A stretch of 41,837 nt of DNA from Xenococcaceae cyanobacterium MO_188.B32. Its GTDB lineage: Bacteria > Cyanobacteriota > Cyanobacteriia > Cyanobacteriales > Xenococcaceae. The notes below the pieces were generated by a model. That model was not told the DNA's origin and did not search any database. It saw only the letters and a list, made by a program, of their open reading frames with translations. This document shows, in pieces, positions 7,556 through 16,673 of this stretch. The position numbers were made by a program, and so were the translations under genes. Where the stretch lies: assembly GCA_030065635.1 (NCBI GenBank), contig JASJDJ010000044.1, positions 1 to 41,837 of the forward strand, read 5' to 3'. Positions within the stretch are counted from its first letter, which is position 1. Each line of letters begins with the position of its first letter.

Positions 7556-9748
7556 ATGAAAAATAATATCTTTTTGTGGTTGGCGATCGTGGTAGTAGTA
7601 GTCACAGGATGGCTGCTAGTTCCCAATATCTTTTGGGAATATGCTTTTTTCCTACGTATACCTCTGCTTCTGGGTGTATTACTTCTCGCTTTACCTGCGA
7701 TCGCTGAGTTTATTTTACCAGCCATGCTCAAAAATCTTTTTGTCCTGCGTGGTATCTGGCAAATGGCTTTTACAATTTTGGGAGCAACTGTAGCGGGAAT
7801 GTCTGTAATCTTTGTTACGGCGATCGTTATTGATAATGCACCGACTCGTTTTGCCGTTCCCTCACTAATAACAAGTTCTCCGTCATGGTACTACGGATTG
7901 GCGATCGCTCTAACTTTACCTATAGTTCTCGCTATTACTGACTTGTCAGAAGAAGAAATTGGTAAAAAAAGATGGCTGGGATTATTTATCGGTGTCGTGT
8001 TCGGTGCTATCTTTTTGTTGGCTTTTAAGTGGATTAGAAACGTTTTAGCTACTTGGGAAATCTTGAATAATTTATTGGTTAAAGTTTTTAGTTTTTTATT
8101 GAAGAATTCTCCCGCAGGCTACATTAATTCTGATGGTAATTTAACCCAAGCTCATGTTAATGCTTTCGCTTTTTTCTTAGCTCTTGTAGTAGGGTACTGG
8201 ATTGTTTTCGTATTATATCCACCCGGTACTAGAGGCAAAAAAGGTGAAGCAGCAGCACTGCTATATGTCATGCTTTTAGTTTCTATAGCAACGCTTTTTT
8301 TGGGCGGTCTTACCTTTTATTTCGATCGCTTTCGCGTTTCGGTTCTATTCTTTTGGTTGCTACTTTCTTTTGGTATGTATTGGCTATTTAAGGTGGATCA
8401 CTTTTTTCATCTTAAACAAGACAGTCTCAAACAAAAAAATAAACAACCAGAGTTACAAGATTTTAAGACCATAATCGATCGACGTTTGCAAAAACTAGAG
8501 GAGTATCTCAAAACAAACAAGCAGGAAGAATTAACCGAAGAGCAAAAACGCACCCTAGTTATCGTCTGCGCTAGTGGGGGTGGGATCCAAGCTGCTGGAT
8601 GGACGACTCAAGTATTGACGGGTTTACAAGATGAAGAACTACTAGGAACATCATTTCCCAAAGCAATTAGTTTCATTAGTTCCGTTTCTGGTGGTTCGGT
8701 AGGCTCTATGTACTATCTAGACCGTTTTGATTCTCAAGGTTATCCACCCAACACAGAATTGAACCAGATTTTTAATAGTGCTACAGCAGACAGTTTAGAT
8801 GCAGTTGGTTGGGGATTAGCTTATCCCGACTTATGGCGAATTATTGCCCTACCCATACTTCCCTCAGCTTTGACTCCTCAAATTAGCGATCGAGGTATTG
8901 CCCTAGAAACAGACTGGCAACAAGAAATGCAGGTATCAAATCAGCCAAAAACTCTCGCAACTTGGCGTGACCCAATTCTCGATGGCAATCTGCCGATTCC
9001 TGTATTTAATGCCACTTTAGTCGAAAATGGTTTTCGTCTATTAATTTCGCCGATGACTTTTGGTGAGTCGATCAAGCAAAAGTACTTTGATTTTAATAGT
9101 CTTTATCCTGACGATAATATTAATTTGGTCACTGCTGCCAGACTTTCAGCCACTTTTCCCTATGTTTCTCCTATTTGTCGAGGTAATAAAGATCTAAAAA
9201 CCAAGCCAAATTATCATGTCGCCGATGGAGGCTATTTCGACAATTCCGGTTTTGTAACAACAGTAGAATGGCTTAATAATTTACTAAACCCTAAAGATTC
9301 TCGAGACCCTCTAAATATTAAGAGAGTTCTCTTATTACAAATCAATCCTTTTCCTCCAGCTTCCTCAACAACTCAAGGTAAAAAGAATCGAGGTTGGTTA
9401 ATGACAATTTTAGGGCCATTACTAACATTATTCAAAGTTCGCGACCCGATTCTCAATGCTCGTAATTTAACTGAAGTAGAACTCTTACAGCAGCGATGGC
9501 AGACCGAAAAAACCCTGGAAGAAATAAGCGATCGACAAAAAATAGATATTCAATACTTCCAGATATTCTTTCCTTCCGAAAAAGAAGCACCAGAATTTTA
9601 TAACGAACAAGGAGAATATCGACCACCTCTTTCTTGGAAGCTAACTAAAAAAGAAAAAGAGGCAATTCAACATGGATGGAATGCGATTAAAAACCAAGAC
9701 CAAATCCAAAAAATTAAAATCCTTTGGAGGGATAAATGGAATATGTAA
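7556..9748 (+). CDS. Polytopic membrane protein with a C-terminal patatin-like phospholipase domain
   Basis: This 730-residue protein has about eight hydrophobic segments in its first 290 residues (for example about 4-22, 27-50, 61-85, 103-122, 134-154, 197-220, 238-258, 262-280). A charged coiled linker follows (about 285-330), then a patatin-type hydrolase. The oxyanion glycine loop is ASGGGIQAAGW (about 337-347). The nucleophile elbow is SSVSGGSVGS, with likely catalytic Ser378. The catalytic Asp is in ADGGYFDNSG (Asp557). All patatin dyad elements are present, so it should be an active lipid acyl hydrolase held in the membrane. It is followed after 65 bp by an alpha/beta hydrolase and preceded by broken hydrolase and trypco2 gene starts. 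A membrane-lipid-attacking effector is one possible role; ordinary lipid turnover is another. Confidence 0.8.
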   Translation: MKNNIFLWLAIVVVVVTGWLLVPNIFWEYAFFLRIPLLLGVLLLALPAIAEFILPAMLKNLFVLRGIWQMAFTILGATVAGMSVIFVTAIVIDNAPTRFAVPSLITSSPSWYYGLAIALTLPIVLAITDLSEEEIGKKRWLGLFIGVVFGAIFLLAFKWIRNVLATWEILNNLLVKVFSFLLKNSPAGYINSDGNLTQAHVNAFAFFLALVVGYWIVFVLYPPGTRGKKGEAAALLYVMLLVSIATLFLGGLTFYFDRFRVSVLFFWLLLSFGMYWLFKVDHFFHLKQDSLKQKNKQPELQDFKTIIDRRLQKLEEYLKTNKQEELTEEQKRTLVIVCASGGGIQAAGWTTQVLTGLQDEELLGTSFPKAISFISSVSGGSVGSMYYLDRFDSQGYPPNTELNQIFNSATADSLDAVGWGLAYPDLWRIIALPILPSALTPQISDRGIALETDWQQEMQVSNQPKTLATWRDPILDGNLPIPVFNATLVENGFRLLISPMTFGESIKQKYFDFNSLYPDDNINLVTAARLSATFPYVSPICRGNKDLKTKPNYHVADGGYFDNSGFVTTVEWLNNLLNPKDSRDPLNIKRVLLLQINPFPPASSTTQGKKNRGWLMTILGPLLTLFKVRDPILNARNLTEVELLQQRWQTEKTLEEISDRQKIDIQYFQIFFPSEKEAPEFYNEQGEYRPPLSWKLTKKEKEAIQHGWNAIKNQDQIQKIKILWRDKWNM

Positions 9749-9767
9749 TTAATTTTGTCTAAGTACT

Positions 9768-9800
9768 CAACTAACAACTAACAACTAACATCTAACAACT
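9768..9800. repeat. Heptameric tandem repeat, AACTAAC units
   Basis: About four and a half copies of a 7-bp unit (caactaacaactaacaacta and onward) fill the spacer between the patatin and hydrolase genes. A shorter version precedes the truncated hydrolase start at 7158, so it may have taken part in the local duplication. Confidence 0.65.
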
Positions 9801-9813
9801 TAAGGTACTAACT

Positions 9814-10812
9814 ATGGCTACTGACTACATTTTATTTGTCCACGGTGTCAACACTCGCGAAGAAAGGGAAACACCTGAATTTGCCGACGATTTAATCGAA
9901 GGTTTGAATAAAGAACTAGGCAAAAATCGTACCAGCAATATAGAATATATCCCTCTATATTGGGGCGATGTAAATATTAATGCCGAAAACAGACTACTAA
10001 AACAACTGCAAGCTTCTCCCCTGTGGGAGGATATGTGGTTTAAAACCTTCCGAGAAAGACAATTACTACAATTTGCTGGTGATGCTGCTCTTTATATCAG
10101 TCGTCACATTGGCTATAAAGTAGTTAAAAGACTTAAAGAAACTACGCTAGCCCGCATTCAAAATCCTCAACCTGAAGACTGTCTACACCTAGTTACTCAC
10201 AGTTGGGGAACAGTAATACTATTTGACGTACTCTTTGCCGGTCGTTGGAACGATCCTAATGTACCCGGACACAAAGATGTTATGGCTATTCGCGATGCCA
10301 TATTTGGTTTGGCTGGAGACAACAAAAATTCCTCACAGGGTATTCCTCTAGCTAGTCTTCACACCATGGGTTCGCCTGTAGCTATTTTCAGCTTGACTAA
10401 CGTAAATTCAGACGGAAATGATAGCGAATTATTGGCATCTGCCGATCCTAGCAGTCACGATATTACCCCCCGATTAAAAGAGTTACTCGAAAGTCTTTAT
10501 AAAGTGCGAGGCAATATAAAATTACCCTGGAGAAACTATATCCATCCAGGAGATCCTATTGCCTATCCTCTTAAAGAATTAATGAGTAGTTTAGTCGATC
10601 GAGATGAAAAATACATAGACTTTGAAGACTTATTTACCCATGAACCCAAGCTATTCGATTTTCTCACTCAACCTTTGAGTCAAACTACTCTAGCTCTATT
10701 ACAAGGTGGCGATGCTCATGGTAGTTACTGGCAGAGTGATAAAGTAGTCGAAGAAATTGCTAGCTTTTTTAAGAAAGTAGTAGCCAGGGAGCCTGTTGCT
10801 AGCAAAAACTAA
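9814..10812 (+). CDS. Alpha/beta hydrolase, probable lipase or esterase
   Basis: This 332-residue protein starts with the lipase-type first strand and oxyanion loop FVHGVNTR, and has the nucleophile elbow THSWGTV (Ser130, G/T-x-S-x-G type). Likely later catalytic residues include an Asp in the HPGDPIAYPL segment (about 248-257) and a His in GDAHGSYW (about 309-316). No signal peptide or membrane helix is evident, so it should be cytosolic. It lies 65 bp after the patatin gene on the same strand. A fragment of the same gene start lies at 7158, showing local duplication. It ends convergently with the sulfurtransferase gene, overlapping by 4 bp. Substrate unknown. Confidence 0.75.
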   Translation: MATDYILFVHGVNTREERETPEFADDLIEGLNKELGKNRTSNIEYIPLYWGDVNINAENRLLKQLQASPLWEDMWFKTFRERQLLQFAGDAALYISRHIGYKVVKRLKETTLARIQNPQPEDCLHLVTHSWGTVILFDVLFAGRWNDPNVPGHKDVMAIRDAIFGLAGDNKNSSQGIPLASLHTMGSPVAIFSLTNVNSDGNDSELLASADPSSHDITPRLKELLESLYKVRGNIKLPWRNYIHPGDPIAYPLKELMSSLVDRDEKYIDFEDLFTHEPKLFDFLTQPLSQTTLALLQGGDAHGSYWQSDKVVEEIASFFKKVVAREPVASKN

Positions 10813-11636
10813 TTCTCATTAAGATAGGAACACCAATCACTCCAACCACCAGGATACAACTTAGTATTACCTATACCAGCTAACTGCAAGGATAGTAGAT
10901 TAACACAAGCAGTGACACCAGAACCACAGTAGACGATAATTTCTGCTGCTGGTGTATAAGAAGACCATAATTTTTGTTGTTCTTCTAAAGGACGGAGATA
11001 ACCCCGTTCATCGGAAACTTGTTTCCAAGGAGAGTTAACTGCACCAAGAATGCTACCAGCAATAGGATCGATAGGTTCTCTTCTGCCTTCATAGCGATCG
11101 CTGTCTCTCGAATCAACTAAAATTACTTCGGGCAAGTCCTTACGGAGTTTAACTGTTTCTATATCTACTATCCAATCAGTTTGTGGTTGAGGAGTAAAAG
11201 AACCCTGCCGAGGAGAAGGAATATCTTGGCTAGTCGGATGATCGCCCTGTTTCCAAGCATTCCAACCGCCATCTAATACTACAACACGGTTATGACCTAA
11301 ATAACGTAACAACCACCACAAACGGGCTGCAAAAGCAAAACGAGAATCATCATAGGCTACCACTAAAGTTTCTGAGTGAACGATGCCCATAGAAGCTAAT
11401 TTAGAAGCAAATTGGTCTAAATTAGGTAAGGGATGACGACCACCATGAACTTTGACAGGACCAGATAAATCCCGATCTAGATCTAAATAATAAGCACCAG
11501 GAATATGACCATCGCAATACTGTTCGTATCCCCAACTAGGCGAAGCTAATTGAAAACGAGAATCTATCACTACTACCTGCGGATTGTCTAGATTTTCTGC
11601 CAACCACTGGCAACTAACAAAATTATCATTCATCAC
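10809..11636 (-). CDS. sseA: Two-domain sulfurtransferase (thiosulfate/3-mercaptopyruvate type rhodanese)
   Basis: This 275-residue protein has two tandem rhodanese domains, the usual SseA/TST architecture. The inactive N-terminal domain (about 5-135) has the DSR and DGHIPGAYYLDLD segments. The catalytic C-terminal domain (about 150-275) ends with the active-site loop CGSGVTA, Cys237 being the persulfide-carrying residue. A CGSGVTA-type loop is associated with 3-mercaptopyruvate specificity and CRKGVTA-type loops with thiosulfate, so mercaptopyruvate is favoured here. It transfers sulfane sulfur to thiols or cyanide in the cytosol. Two adjacent Met codons open the frame. No linked sulfur gene is visible. 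Confidence 0.85.
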   Translation of the reverse strand: MMNDNFVSCQWLAENLDNPQVVVIDSRFQLASPSWGYEQYCDGHIPGAYYLDLDRDLSGPVKVHGGRHPLPNLDQFASKLASMGIVHSETLVVAYDDSRFAFAARLWWLLRYLGHNRVVVLDGGWNAWKQGDHPTSQDIPSPRQGSFTPQPQTDWIVDIETVKLRKDLPEVILVDSRDSDRYEGRREPIDPIAGSILGAVNSPWKQVSDERGYLRPLEEQQKLWSSYTPAAEIIVYCGSGVTACVNLLSLQLAGIGNTKLYPGGWSDWCSYLNEN

Positions 11637-11716
11637 TTATTATTTATTACCCAATTTATTACCCAATCACCGATCCCTAATACTTTGTCAAGTTAGAAAT
11701 GAGGGTTAAATCTTTT

Positions 11717-11748
11717 AACTCCGAACTCCGAATTACGAACTCCGAACT
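11717..11748. repeat. Heptameric tandem repeat, CTCCGAA units
   Basis: Four to five imperfect 7-bp units (aactccgaactccgaattac and onward) occupy the spacer between the sulfurtransferase and the anti-sigma-like gene. This is the same heptamer family as at 250-277. Confidence 0.65.
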
Positions 11749-11783
11749 TTTCTCCTATCCATCAAATCAATCTTGACAGACTA

Positions 11784-12269
11784 CTAATCCCTAATCCCTA
11801 ATCCCTGGGAAAATTCCTTAACAATTAACAGGCAATTACCTTTTTTTTCAATATGCCTATATTCTAGGCGATCGGCAATTTGGGTTAAAATTGCTATACC
11901 TCTGCCACTTCCCAACCAATTGTTATCGTTTTTTGATATTTCTTTTATATACTGGTTTAAATCAAAAGGATTACCAAAATCCCAAATATAAATTTCCAGA
12001 GTTGTCGATTTAAGAACAGCTTCAATAGTAATTTGTGTTTCTGTTGGTAGCTCTTTGTGTGCGTGGCGCACTGCATTAGTAAATCCTTCTGCTAAAGCCA
12101 ATTTACACTTTAACCAATCCTGATGAGGAATACAATGGTCATAAATTTGGTTAAATTGAGATAATACTGATTCTAATGCTTGTAGATTGCTATCAACCTT
12201 AAATTGGAGTTTTTTGAGGACGTTCAATTGCCCACAACCTTCTAGCTCTTGCTTGCCTAAAACCGACAT
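11784..12269 (-). CDS. RsbW-like ATP-binding anti-sigma factor/serine kinase
   Basis: A GHKL-type ATPase of about 140-160 residues. The N box is LALAEGFTNAVRHAH and the G-box region is DFGNPFD followed by GSGRGIAILTQIADRLEY; these are the conserved parts of RsbW/SpoIIAB-like proteins. The frame is open further upstream to 12452, but that 61-residue extension is encoded by a GC-rich dispersed repeat and is unlike the family, so I place the start at the ATG at 12269. A TTG at 12227, preceded by AGAAGG, is equally plausible. The final residues and stop are encoded by a taatccc heptamer repeat (11784-11806). It neighbours a PP2C phosphatase and a STAS protein, the other two parts of a partner-switching circuit. 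Confidence 0.75.
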   Translation of the reverse strand: MSVLGKQELEGCGQLNVLKKLQFKVDSNLQALESVLSQFNQIYDHCIPHQDWLKCKLALAEGFTNAVRHAHKELPTETQITIEAVLKSTTLEIYIWDFGNPFDLNQYIKEISKNDNNWLGSGRGIAILTQIADRLEYRHIEKKGNCLLIVKEFSQGLGIRD

Positions 12270-12289
12270 TTTACGCGGAGGAACATTAC

Positions 12290-12490
12290 CAGGTTTGACC
12301 GAGAGGGATGCTGGGGAAACCCCAGCATATCCGCCCTCGACAGTTCCTTTAAGTCGGCGGTAGTCGCTACAACGGGGGGAACCCCCGCAACGCGCTACCT
12401 TGGAAACCCCTTCGGGTTCGGTAGTCGCGTGACTGTCGGGGAACCCGCCCAACGCGCTACCTCACCGCCCAACGGACTGTCTCGCAATCG
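12290..12490. repeat. GC-rich dispersed repeat cluster
   Basis: About 200 bp much richer in GC than its surroundings, with several short palindromes such as gctggggaaaccccagc (about 12310-12326), ggggggaaccccc (about 12375) and aaccccttcgggttc (about 12405), and a repeated caacgcgctac unit (about 12388 and 12451). It looks like nested small interspersed repeats. It lies upstream of the anti-sigma-like gene and accidentally extends that gene's reading frame. Confidence 0.65.
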
Positions 12491-12725
12491 AGGTGTTGAC
12501 GACTGTTATCGAGCATAACTCTTTGCCGATAAACCTAAAGCAATATATCCTCTTCTTGCCAACTAGCTAGCAAGATAGTGTAAATAGAGAATCTAATATA
12601 TAACTAGATTACTATTTGAGTTTAATTTTTACTGTTTCCTGTTTTAGATTAACTCAACTTCAATGATCTTAAAACATTAATCTAGTTGACTTTCTGGTTT
12701 ACGGCGTGGAAAATAACTGTATATT

Positions 12726-13865
12726 ATGGCTCAAATTCTGATCGTTGATGATGATGTTGCAACTCAAATCCTGTTGAAGAGGGCTCTTTCCACTCAAGGT
12801 TACGATATCACTTTGGCAAGTAACGGAGAAGAAGGCTTGAGAAAAGCTCAAGAAATACGCCCAGCCCTAATAATCTGTGACTGGATTATGCCTCGTCTTA
12901 ATGGATTAGAAGTTTGCTGTCAGATTAAATCTATGAAAGAATTATCAACTACTTTTTTTATTCTACTTACTTCTCTAGATTCAATAGAAGATCGAGTTAA
13001 GGGGCTAGATGCGGGAGCAGATGACTTTTTGTGCAAGCCGATCGAAATGTACGAACTGCAAGCCCGTGTTAGAGCAGGATTGAGATTACACCAATTGAGT
13101 CGAGACCTCGAACAGCAAAAACAACTTTTAGAAGCAGAATTAGCTGAAGCTGCCGAGTATGTTAGTTCGATTTTACCAGAGCCTTTGTCTCATCCGGCAT
13201 TAAATATTGACGTTCGTTTTATTCCTTCTAGTAAATTGGGAGGAGATAGTTTTGATTACTTTTGGCTTGATTCGGAACATATCGCGTTTTACTTATTAGA
13301 TGTTGCCGGACATGGTTTGAGAGCTTCTCTACCCTCTCTTTCCGTAATTAATTTATTACGCTCGCGGGGATTAAATAATGTTAATTACTATCAACCCAAT
13401 CAAGTTTTACAGGGTTTAAATCAAGTTTTCCAGATGAGCGATCGCAACGATAAATATTTTACAATGTGGTATGGAATATACAATCATCGCCAGCGAGAAT
13501 TAATTTATTCTTGTGCCGGACATCCTCCCGCCATTTTATTAACTCCTTTAGCCCAAAATCATCTTGACGAACAAAGACTGAAAACGGCAGGAGTTCCTAT
13601 CGGTATGTTTCCTAATATCCAATATATCAATGCAAATCGTAAAATCATGCCTGGCTCTAGTCTTTATATTTTCAGCGATGGTATCTACGAAATAGAGGAA
13701 GCCAATGGTTTTTTCTGGGGATTAGAACAACTCATTGCGTTACTAAAAAAATATAAGCACAATCGCGTACGCAATCTAGACCATCTATTGCAACACATTA
13801 GAACCTGGCATACCAATTTTCAGTTTGAAGATGATTTATCTATCATGCAAATTGATTTTTTCTAG
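12726..13865 (+). CDS. Response regulator with PP2C (SpoIIE/RsbU-type) phosphatase output
   Basis: This 379-residue protein has a receiver domain (about 1-120) with the acidic pocket VDDD, phospho-acceptor Asp52 (in ICDWIMP) and conserved Lys in FLCKP. A short coiled-coil linker follows (about 125-150), then a PP2C-type serine phosphatase (about 155-379). Metal-binding aspartates are visible in LGGDSFDYF, LDVAGHGL and the C-terminal FSDGIYE and EDDLS. By family it dephosphorylates a STAS antagonist when its receiver is phosphorylated. The STAS protein at 13925 and the RsbW-like ATPase at 11784 are the obvious partners. No histidine kinase is adjacent. Confidence 0.88.
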   Translation: MAQILIVDDDVATQILLKRALSTQGYDITLASNGEEGLRKAQEIRPALIICDWIMPRLNGLEVCCQIKSMKELSTTFFILLTSLDSIEDRVKGLDAGADDFLCKPIEMYELQARVRAGLRLHQLSRDLEQQKQLLEAELAEAAEYVSSILPEPLSHPALNIDVRFIPSSKLGGDSFDYFWLDSEHIAFYLLDVAGHGLRASLPSLSVINLLRSRGLNNVNYYQPNQVLQGLNQVFQMSDRNDKYFTMWYGIYNHRQRELIYSCAGHPPAILLTPLAQNHLDEQRLKTAGVPIGMFPNIQYINANRKIMPGSSLYIFSDGIYEIEEANGFFWGLEQLIALLKKYKHNRVRNLDHLLQHIRTWHTNFQFEDDLSIMQIDFF

Positions 13866-13924
13866 TTAATTTACTTTTAATCACTCGACTACTTTAATTC
13901 TCGACCGCCAAACAATAAATAACT

Positions 13925-14254
13925 TTATGGCGATAATTTAACTACTTTTCTTTCAAATTCTTCTCGACTAGAAAAAATTTCAAAAACTCGATCCATACTG
14001 GTTAACTCAAATAGCATTTTTATCTGCTCGTTGATAGAACAAATAAAAAGTTTAGCACCAGCAGTACGAATAGTTTTCAATGATAAAACTAAAGCTCCTA
14101 AACCAGAACTATCCATAAAAGTTACGTTAGTAAAATCGACTAAAATAATATTGGCTCCAGTTCTGACGCATTCATCAATTTCTTGGCGAAATTTATCAGT
14201 TTTTGTTCCATCTAAAATACCCTCAGGCTCAATTACTTGAACAGCCAAGCTCAT
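13925..14254 (-). CDS. STAS-domain anti-sigma factor antagonist
   Basis: This 109-residue single STAS domain has the conserved loop FMDSSGLGALV, in which Ser49 or Ser50 is the residue phosphorylated by RsbW-like kinases and dephosphorylated by PP2C enzymes. Length and end are standard for SpoIIAA/RsbV-type antagonists. It is convergent with the receiver-PP2C gene (59 bp apart) and within 2 kb of an RsbW-like ATPase, so a complete partner-switching trio is present, although split over both strands. The final target, a sigma factor or other effector, is not in the window. Confidence 0.88.
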   Translation of the reverse strand: MSLAVQVIEPEGILDGTKTDKFRQEIDECVRTGANIILVDFTNVTFMDSSGLGALVLSLKTIRTAGAKLFICSINEQIKMLFELTSMDRVFEIFSSREEFERKVVKLSP

Positions 14255-14443
14255 ATATCGTAGGAGTAGCGAAAAATCATTACTAACGTCAGTATAGCAA
14301 AAGAAGTCGAAATTATAGTGATAACTACTTTTCTTTAAGTCTTTGTTACTCGATACTTTTGTGCGTTTTTCCTTTAAACTTTATTTGGGTACCTTTAACT
14401 AAAATTGGCTCCTCAAAACTAATAGCAAAGAAGAACAGATTGT

Positions 14444-16126
14444 ATGGAAGCATATGATACAATTATTATTGGTGCTGGTCACAACGGGTTAGTTTGTGCT
14501 GCTTACTTATTAAAAGCAGGTTATAGTGTCTTGTTGCTAGAAAAACGTCCCGTTCCTGGTGGTGCAGCAACTACAGAAGAAGCTATCCCCGAAGAAGCCC
14601 CAGGATTTAAGTTTAACCTCTGCGCGATCGATCATGAATTTATTTTCCTCGGTCCTATTATAGAAGAATTACAATTACAAAAATATGGTCTAGAATATCT
14701 TCTCTGCGACCCCCATACTTTTTGTCCTCACCCAGATGGAAAGTACTTCTTGGCACATAAATCTGTGGCTAAAACTAGTGCCAATATTGCCCGCTACAGT
14801 CAAAGAGATGCCCAAAAATATGGAGAATTTATCGAGTACTGGTCGACTTTAATGAGCGCAGTTGCGCCTTTCTTTAACTCTCCCCCTCAGGCTTGGCTAG
14901 ATATTGCTCAAAATTACCGTCGAAAAAATTTAGTAGATGCTCTAACCATAGCTGGCTCAAAAAATAAAGCCCTAGATTTTATCCGCACTATGATTACTTC
15001 TCCTGAAGATGTACTTTCTGAGTATTTTGATACGGAAATAGTTAAAGCCCCCTTAGCCAGGCTAGCAGCAGAAATCGGTGCGCCACCTTCCCAAAAAGGT
15101 ATTACTTCAGGCTTAATGATGTTGGCAATGCGTCACCATCCAGGCATGGCAAGACCCCGTGGTGGTACGGGCGCGCTAACAGAGGCTTTGGTTAAGTTAG
15201 TTACTGCCGAAGGAGGAGTAATTTTAACCGAACAAATGGTTAAAGAGGTAATTGTCGATGATAATCGTGCTGTTGGGGTGAGAGTAGCAGGAGGAAAAGA
15301 ATATCGTGCTAAGAAAGGAATTATTTCTAATTTAGATGTACGGAGATTATTTTTACAATTAGTCGAACCAGGCGCGATCGACTCCCAATTGAAAGATAGA
15401 GTAGAAAGAAGAATCGTTAACAACAACGAAACAATCCTCAAAATAGACTGTGCTTTGTCAGAAATACCCCGTTTTACGGCTTACGATGGACAAAATGGCA
15501 ATGAACATCTAATTGGTACGGTTTTAATTGCTGATTCGGTTAATCATGTCGAACAAGCCCATGCTTTAGCCGTAATGGGAGAAATTCCCGATGCCAATCC
15601 TTCTATGTATCTAGATATCCCTTCAGTTTTAGACCCCACCCTCGCCCCAGAAGGCAAACATACTCTCTGGATTGAATTTTTTGCCCCCTATCAAATTGCG
15701 GGGAAAGAAGGAACGGGTTTGCAGGGTACGGGCTGGACAGACGAATTAAAAAATAAGGTAGCAGACAATGTAATTGATAAATTAGCCGAATACGCCCCTA
15801 ATCTCAAAGATTCTATTATCGCTCGTCGGGTGGAAAGTCCAGCAGAATTAGGAGAAAGACTGGGTTCATACAAGGGAAATTACTATCATTTAGATATGTC
15901 TTTAGATCAAATGATCTTTCTACGCCCTTTACCAGAAATTGCTAACTACACTACCCCTATCAAAAATTTATATCTCACTGGTGCGGGTACTCATCCAGGA
16001 GGTTCAATCTCTGGTATGCCCGGACGTAACTGCGCTCGAGTCTTTTTACGCACCCAGAATTCAATTATTCCTAAAGCACAAGAATCGATTAAGTCTACTT
16101 TTGGTTCTTGGTTAGGTTTAAACTGA
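14444..16126 (+). CDS. crtO: CrtO-type beta-carotene ketolase
   Basis: This 560-residue FAD enzyme of the phytoene-desaturase-like family has the dinucleotide motif IIGAGHNGLVCAAYLL at its N-terminus, then PGGAATTEEAIPEE and CAIDHEFIFLGP. The C-terminus contains NLYLTGAGTHPGGSISGMPG, the second FAD-contact motif. Those segments and the length agree closely with my memory of Synechocystis CrtO, which adds a keto group to beta-carotene to give echinenone. Echinenone is a precursor of the OCP ligand and a membrane antioxidant. It stands alone as a transcription unit beginning with an ATG at 14444, and no other carotenoid gene is visible. Confidence 0.88.
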   Translation: MEAYDTIIIGAGHNGLVCAAYLLKAGYSVLLLEKRPVPGGAATTEEAIPEEAPGFKFNLCAIDHEFIFLGPIIEELQLQKYGLEYLLCDPHTFCPHPDGKYFLAHKSVAKTSANIARYSQRDAQKYGEFIEYWSTLMSAVAPFFNSPPQAWLDIAQNYRRKNLVDALTIAGSKNKALDFIRTMITSPEDVLSEYFDTEIVKAPLARLAAEIGAPPSQKGITSGLMMLAMRHHPGMARPRGGTGALTEALVKLVTAEGGVILTEQMVKEVIVDDNRAVGVRVAGGKEYRAKKGIISNLDVRRLFLQLVEPGAIDSQLKDRVERRIVNNNETILKIDCALSEIPRFTAYDGQNGNEHLIGTVLIADSVNHVEQAHALAVMGEIPDANPSMYLDIPSVLDPTLAPEGKHTLWIEFFAPYQIAGKEGTGLQGTGWTDELKNKVADNVIDKLAEYAPNLKDSIIARRVESPAELGERLGSYKGNYYHLDMSLDQMIFLRPLPEIANYTTPIKNLYLTGAGTHPGGSISGMPGRNCARVFLRTQNSIIPKAQESIKSTFGSWLGLN

Positions 16127-16169
16127 GTTCGGAGTTATGATTTTTTCAATGTAAGCAAAAAAAAGAAAG

Positions 16170-16595
16170 ATGTCTAGACTAAATAATAGTAACAAAAAAG
16201 AGTTATTTAAAATTCTAGTTGGTGCAGCCTGGATTGATGGAGAAATTCAAGAGTCAGAACTGGAATATCTGCAACAGATAGTAACAGAAAATGAATTGGC
16301 TGACGATCCAGAAGTACAGTCTTTATTATCTACAGAAAAACCCATTCCAGCGAACAAATGTTATTTGTGGTTAGAAAACTATTTGGGTAATAACCCTACA
16401 GAACAAGATTATCAAAACTTACTATCCGCTATTAGCGCTCTAGTTTATAGTGATGGATACATTGATACGGAAGAAGCTAAATTACTCACACAAATCCAAA
16501 ATATAGACCTCGATCGCTCCTCTTCTAACTCAGCTCTTGATAAAATCTTAAAAGCAATTCAAAAGTTTTATCGGCAAAGTATCGATCGAGCGTAA
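16170..16595 (+). CDS. TerB-like (tellurite-resistance/DjlA-like) domain protein
   Basis: This 141-residue all-helical acidic protein has two repeats of the TerB-family pattern: a hydrophobic helix followed by an acidic turn and Glu-rich helix, seen at AAWIDGEIQESELEYL (about 16-31) and LVYSDGYIDTEEAKLL (about 91-106). Such domains may bind metals through the acidic turns and are found near membranes or chaperone complexes. It starts 43 bp after crtO on the same strand and may be cotranscribed with it. The specific role is unknown. Confidence 0.65.
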   Translation: MSRLNNSNKKELFKILVGAAWIDGEIQESELEYLQQIVTENELADDPEVQSLLSTEKPIPANKCYLWLENYLGNNPTEQDYQNLLSAISALVYSDGYIDTEEAKLLTQIQNIDLDRSSSNSALDKILKAIQKFYRQSIDRA

Positions 16596-16673
16596 ATCGC
16601 CTTCTGTTTTTTCGCTCGAAGTGACACTAATAAAAGAAATCAATAACCCTAGTAGCATAGTTCTTAACAAAAC

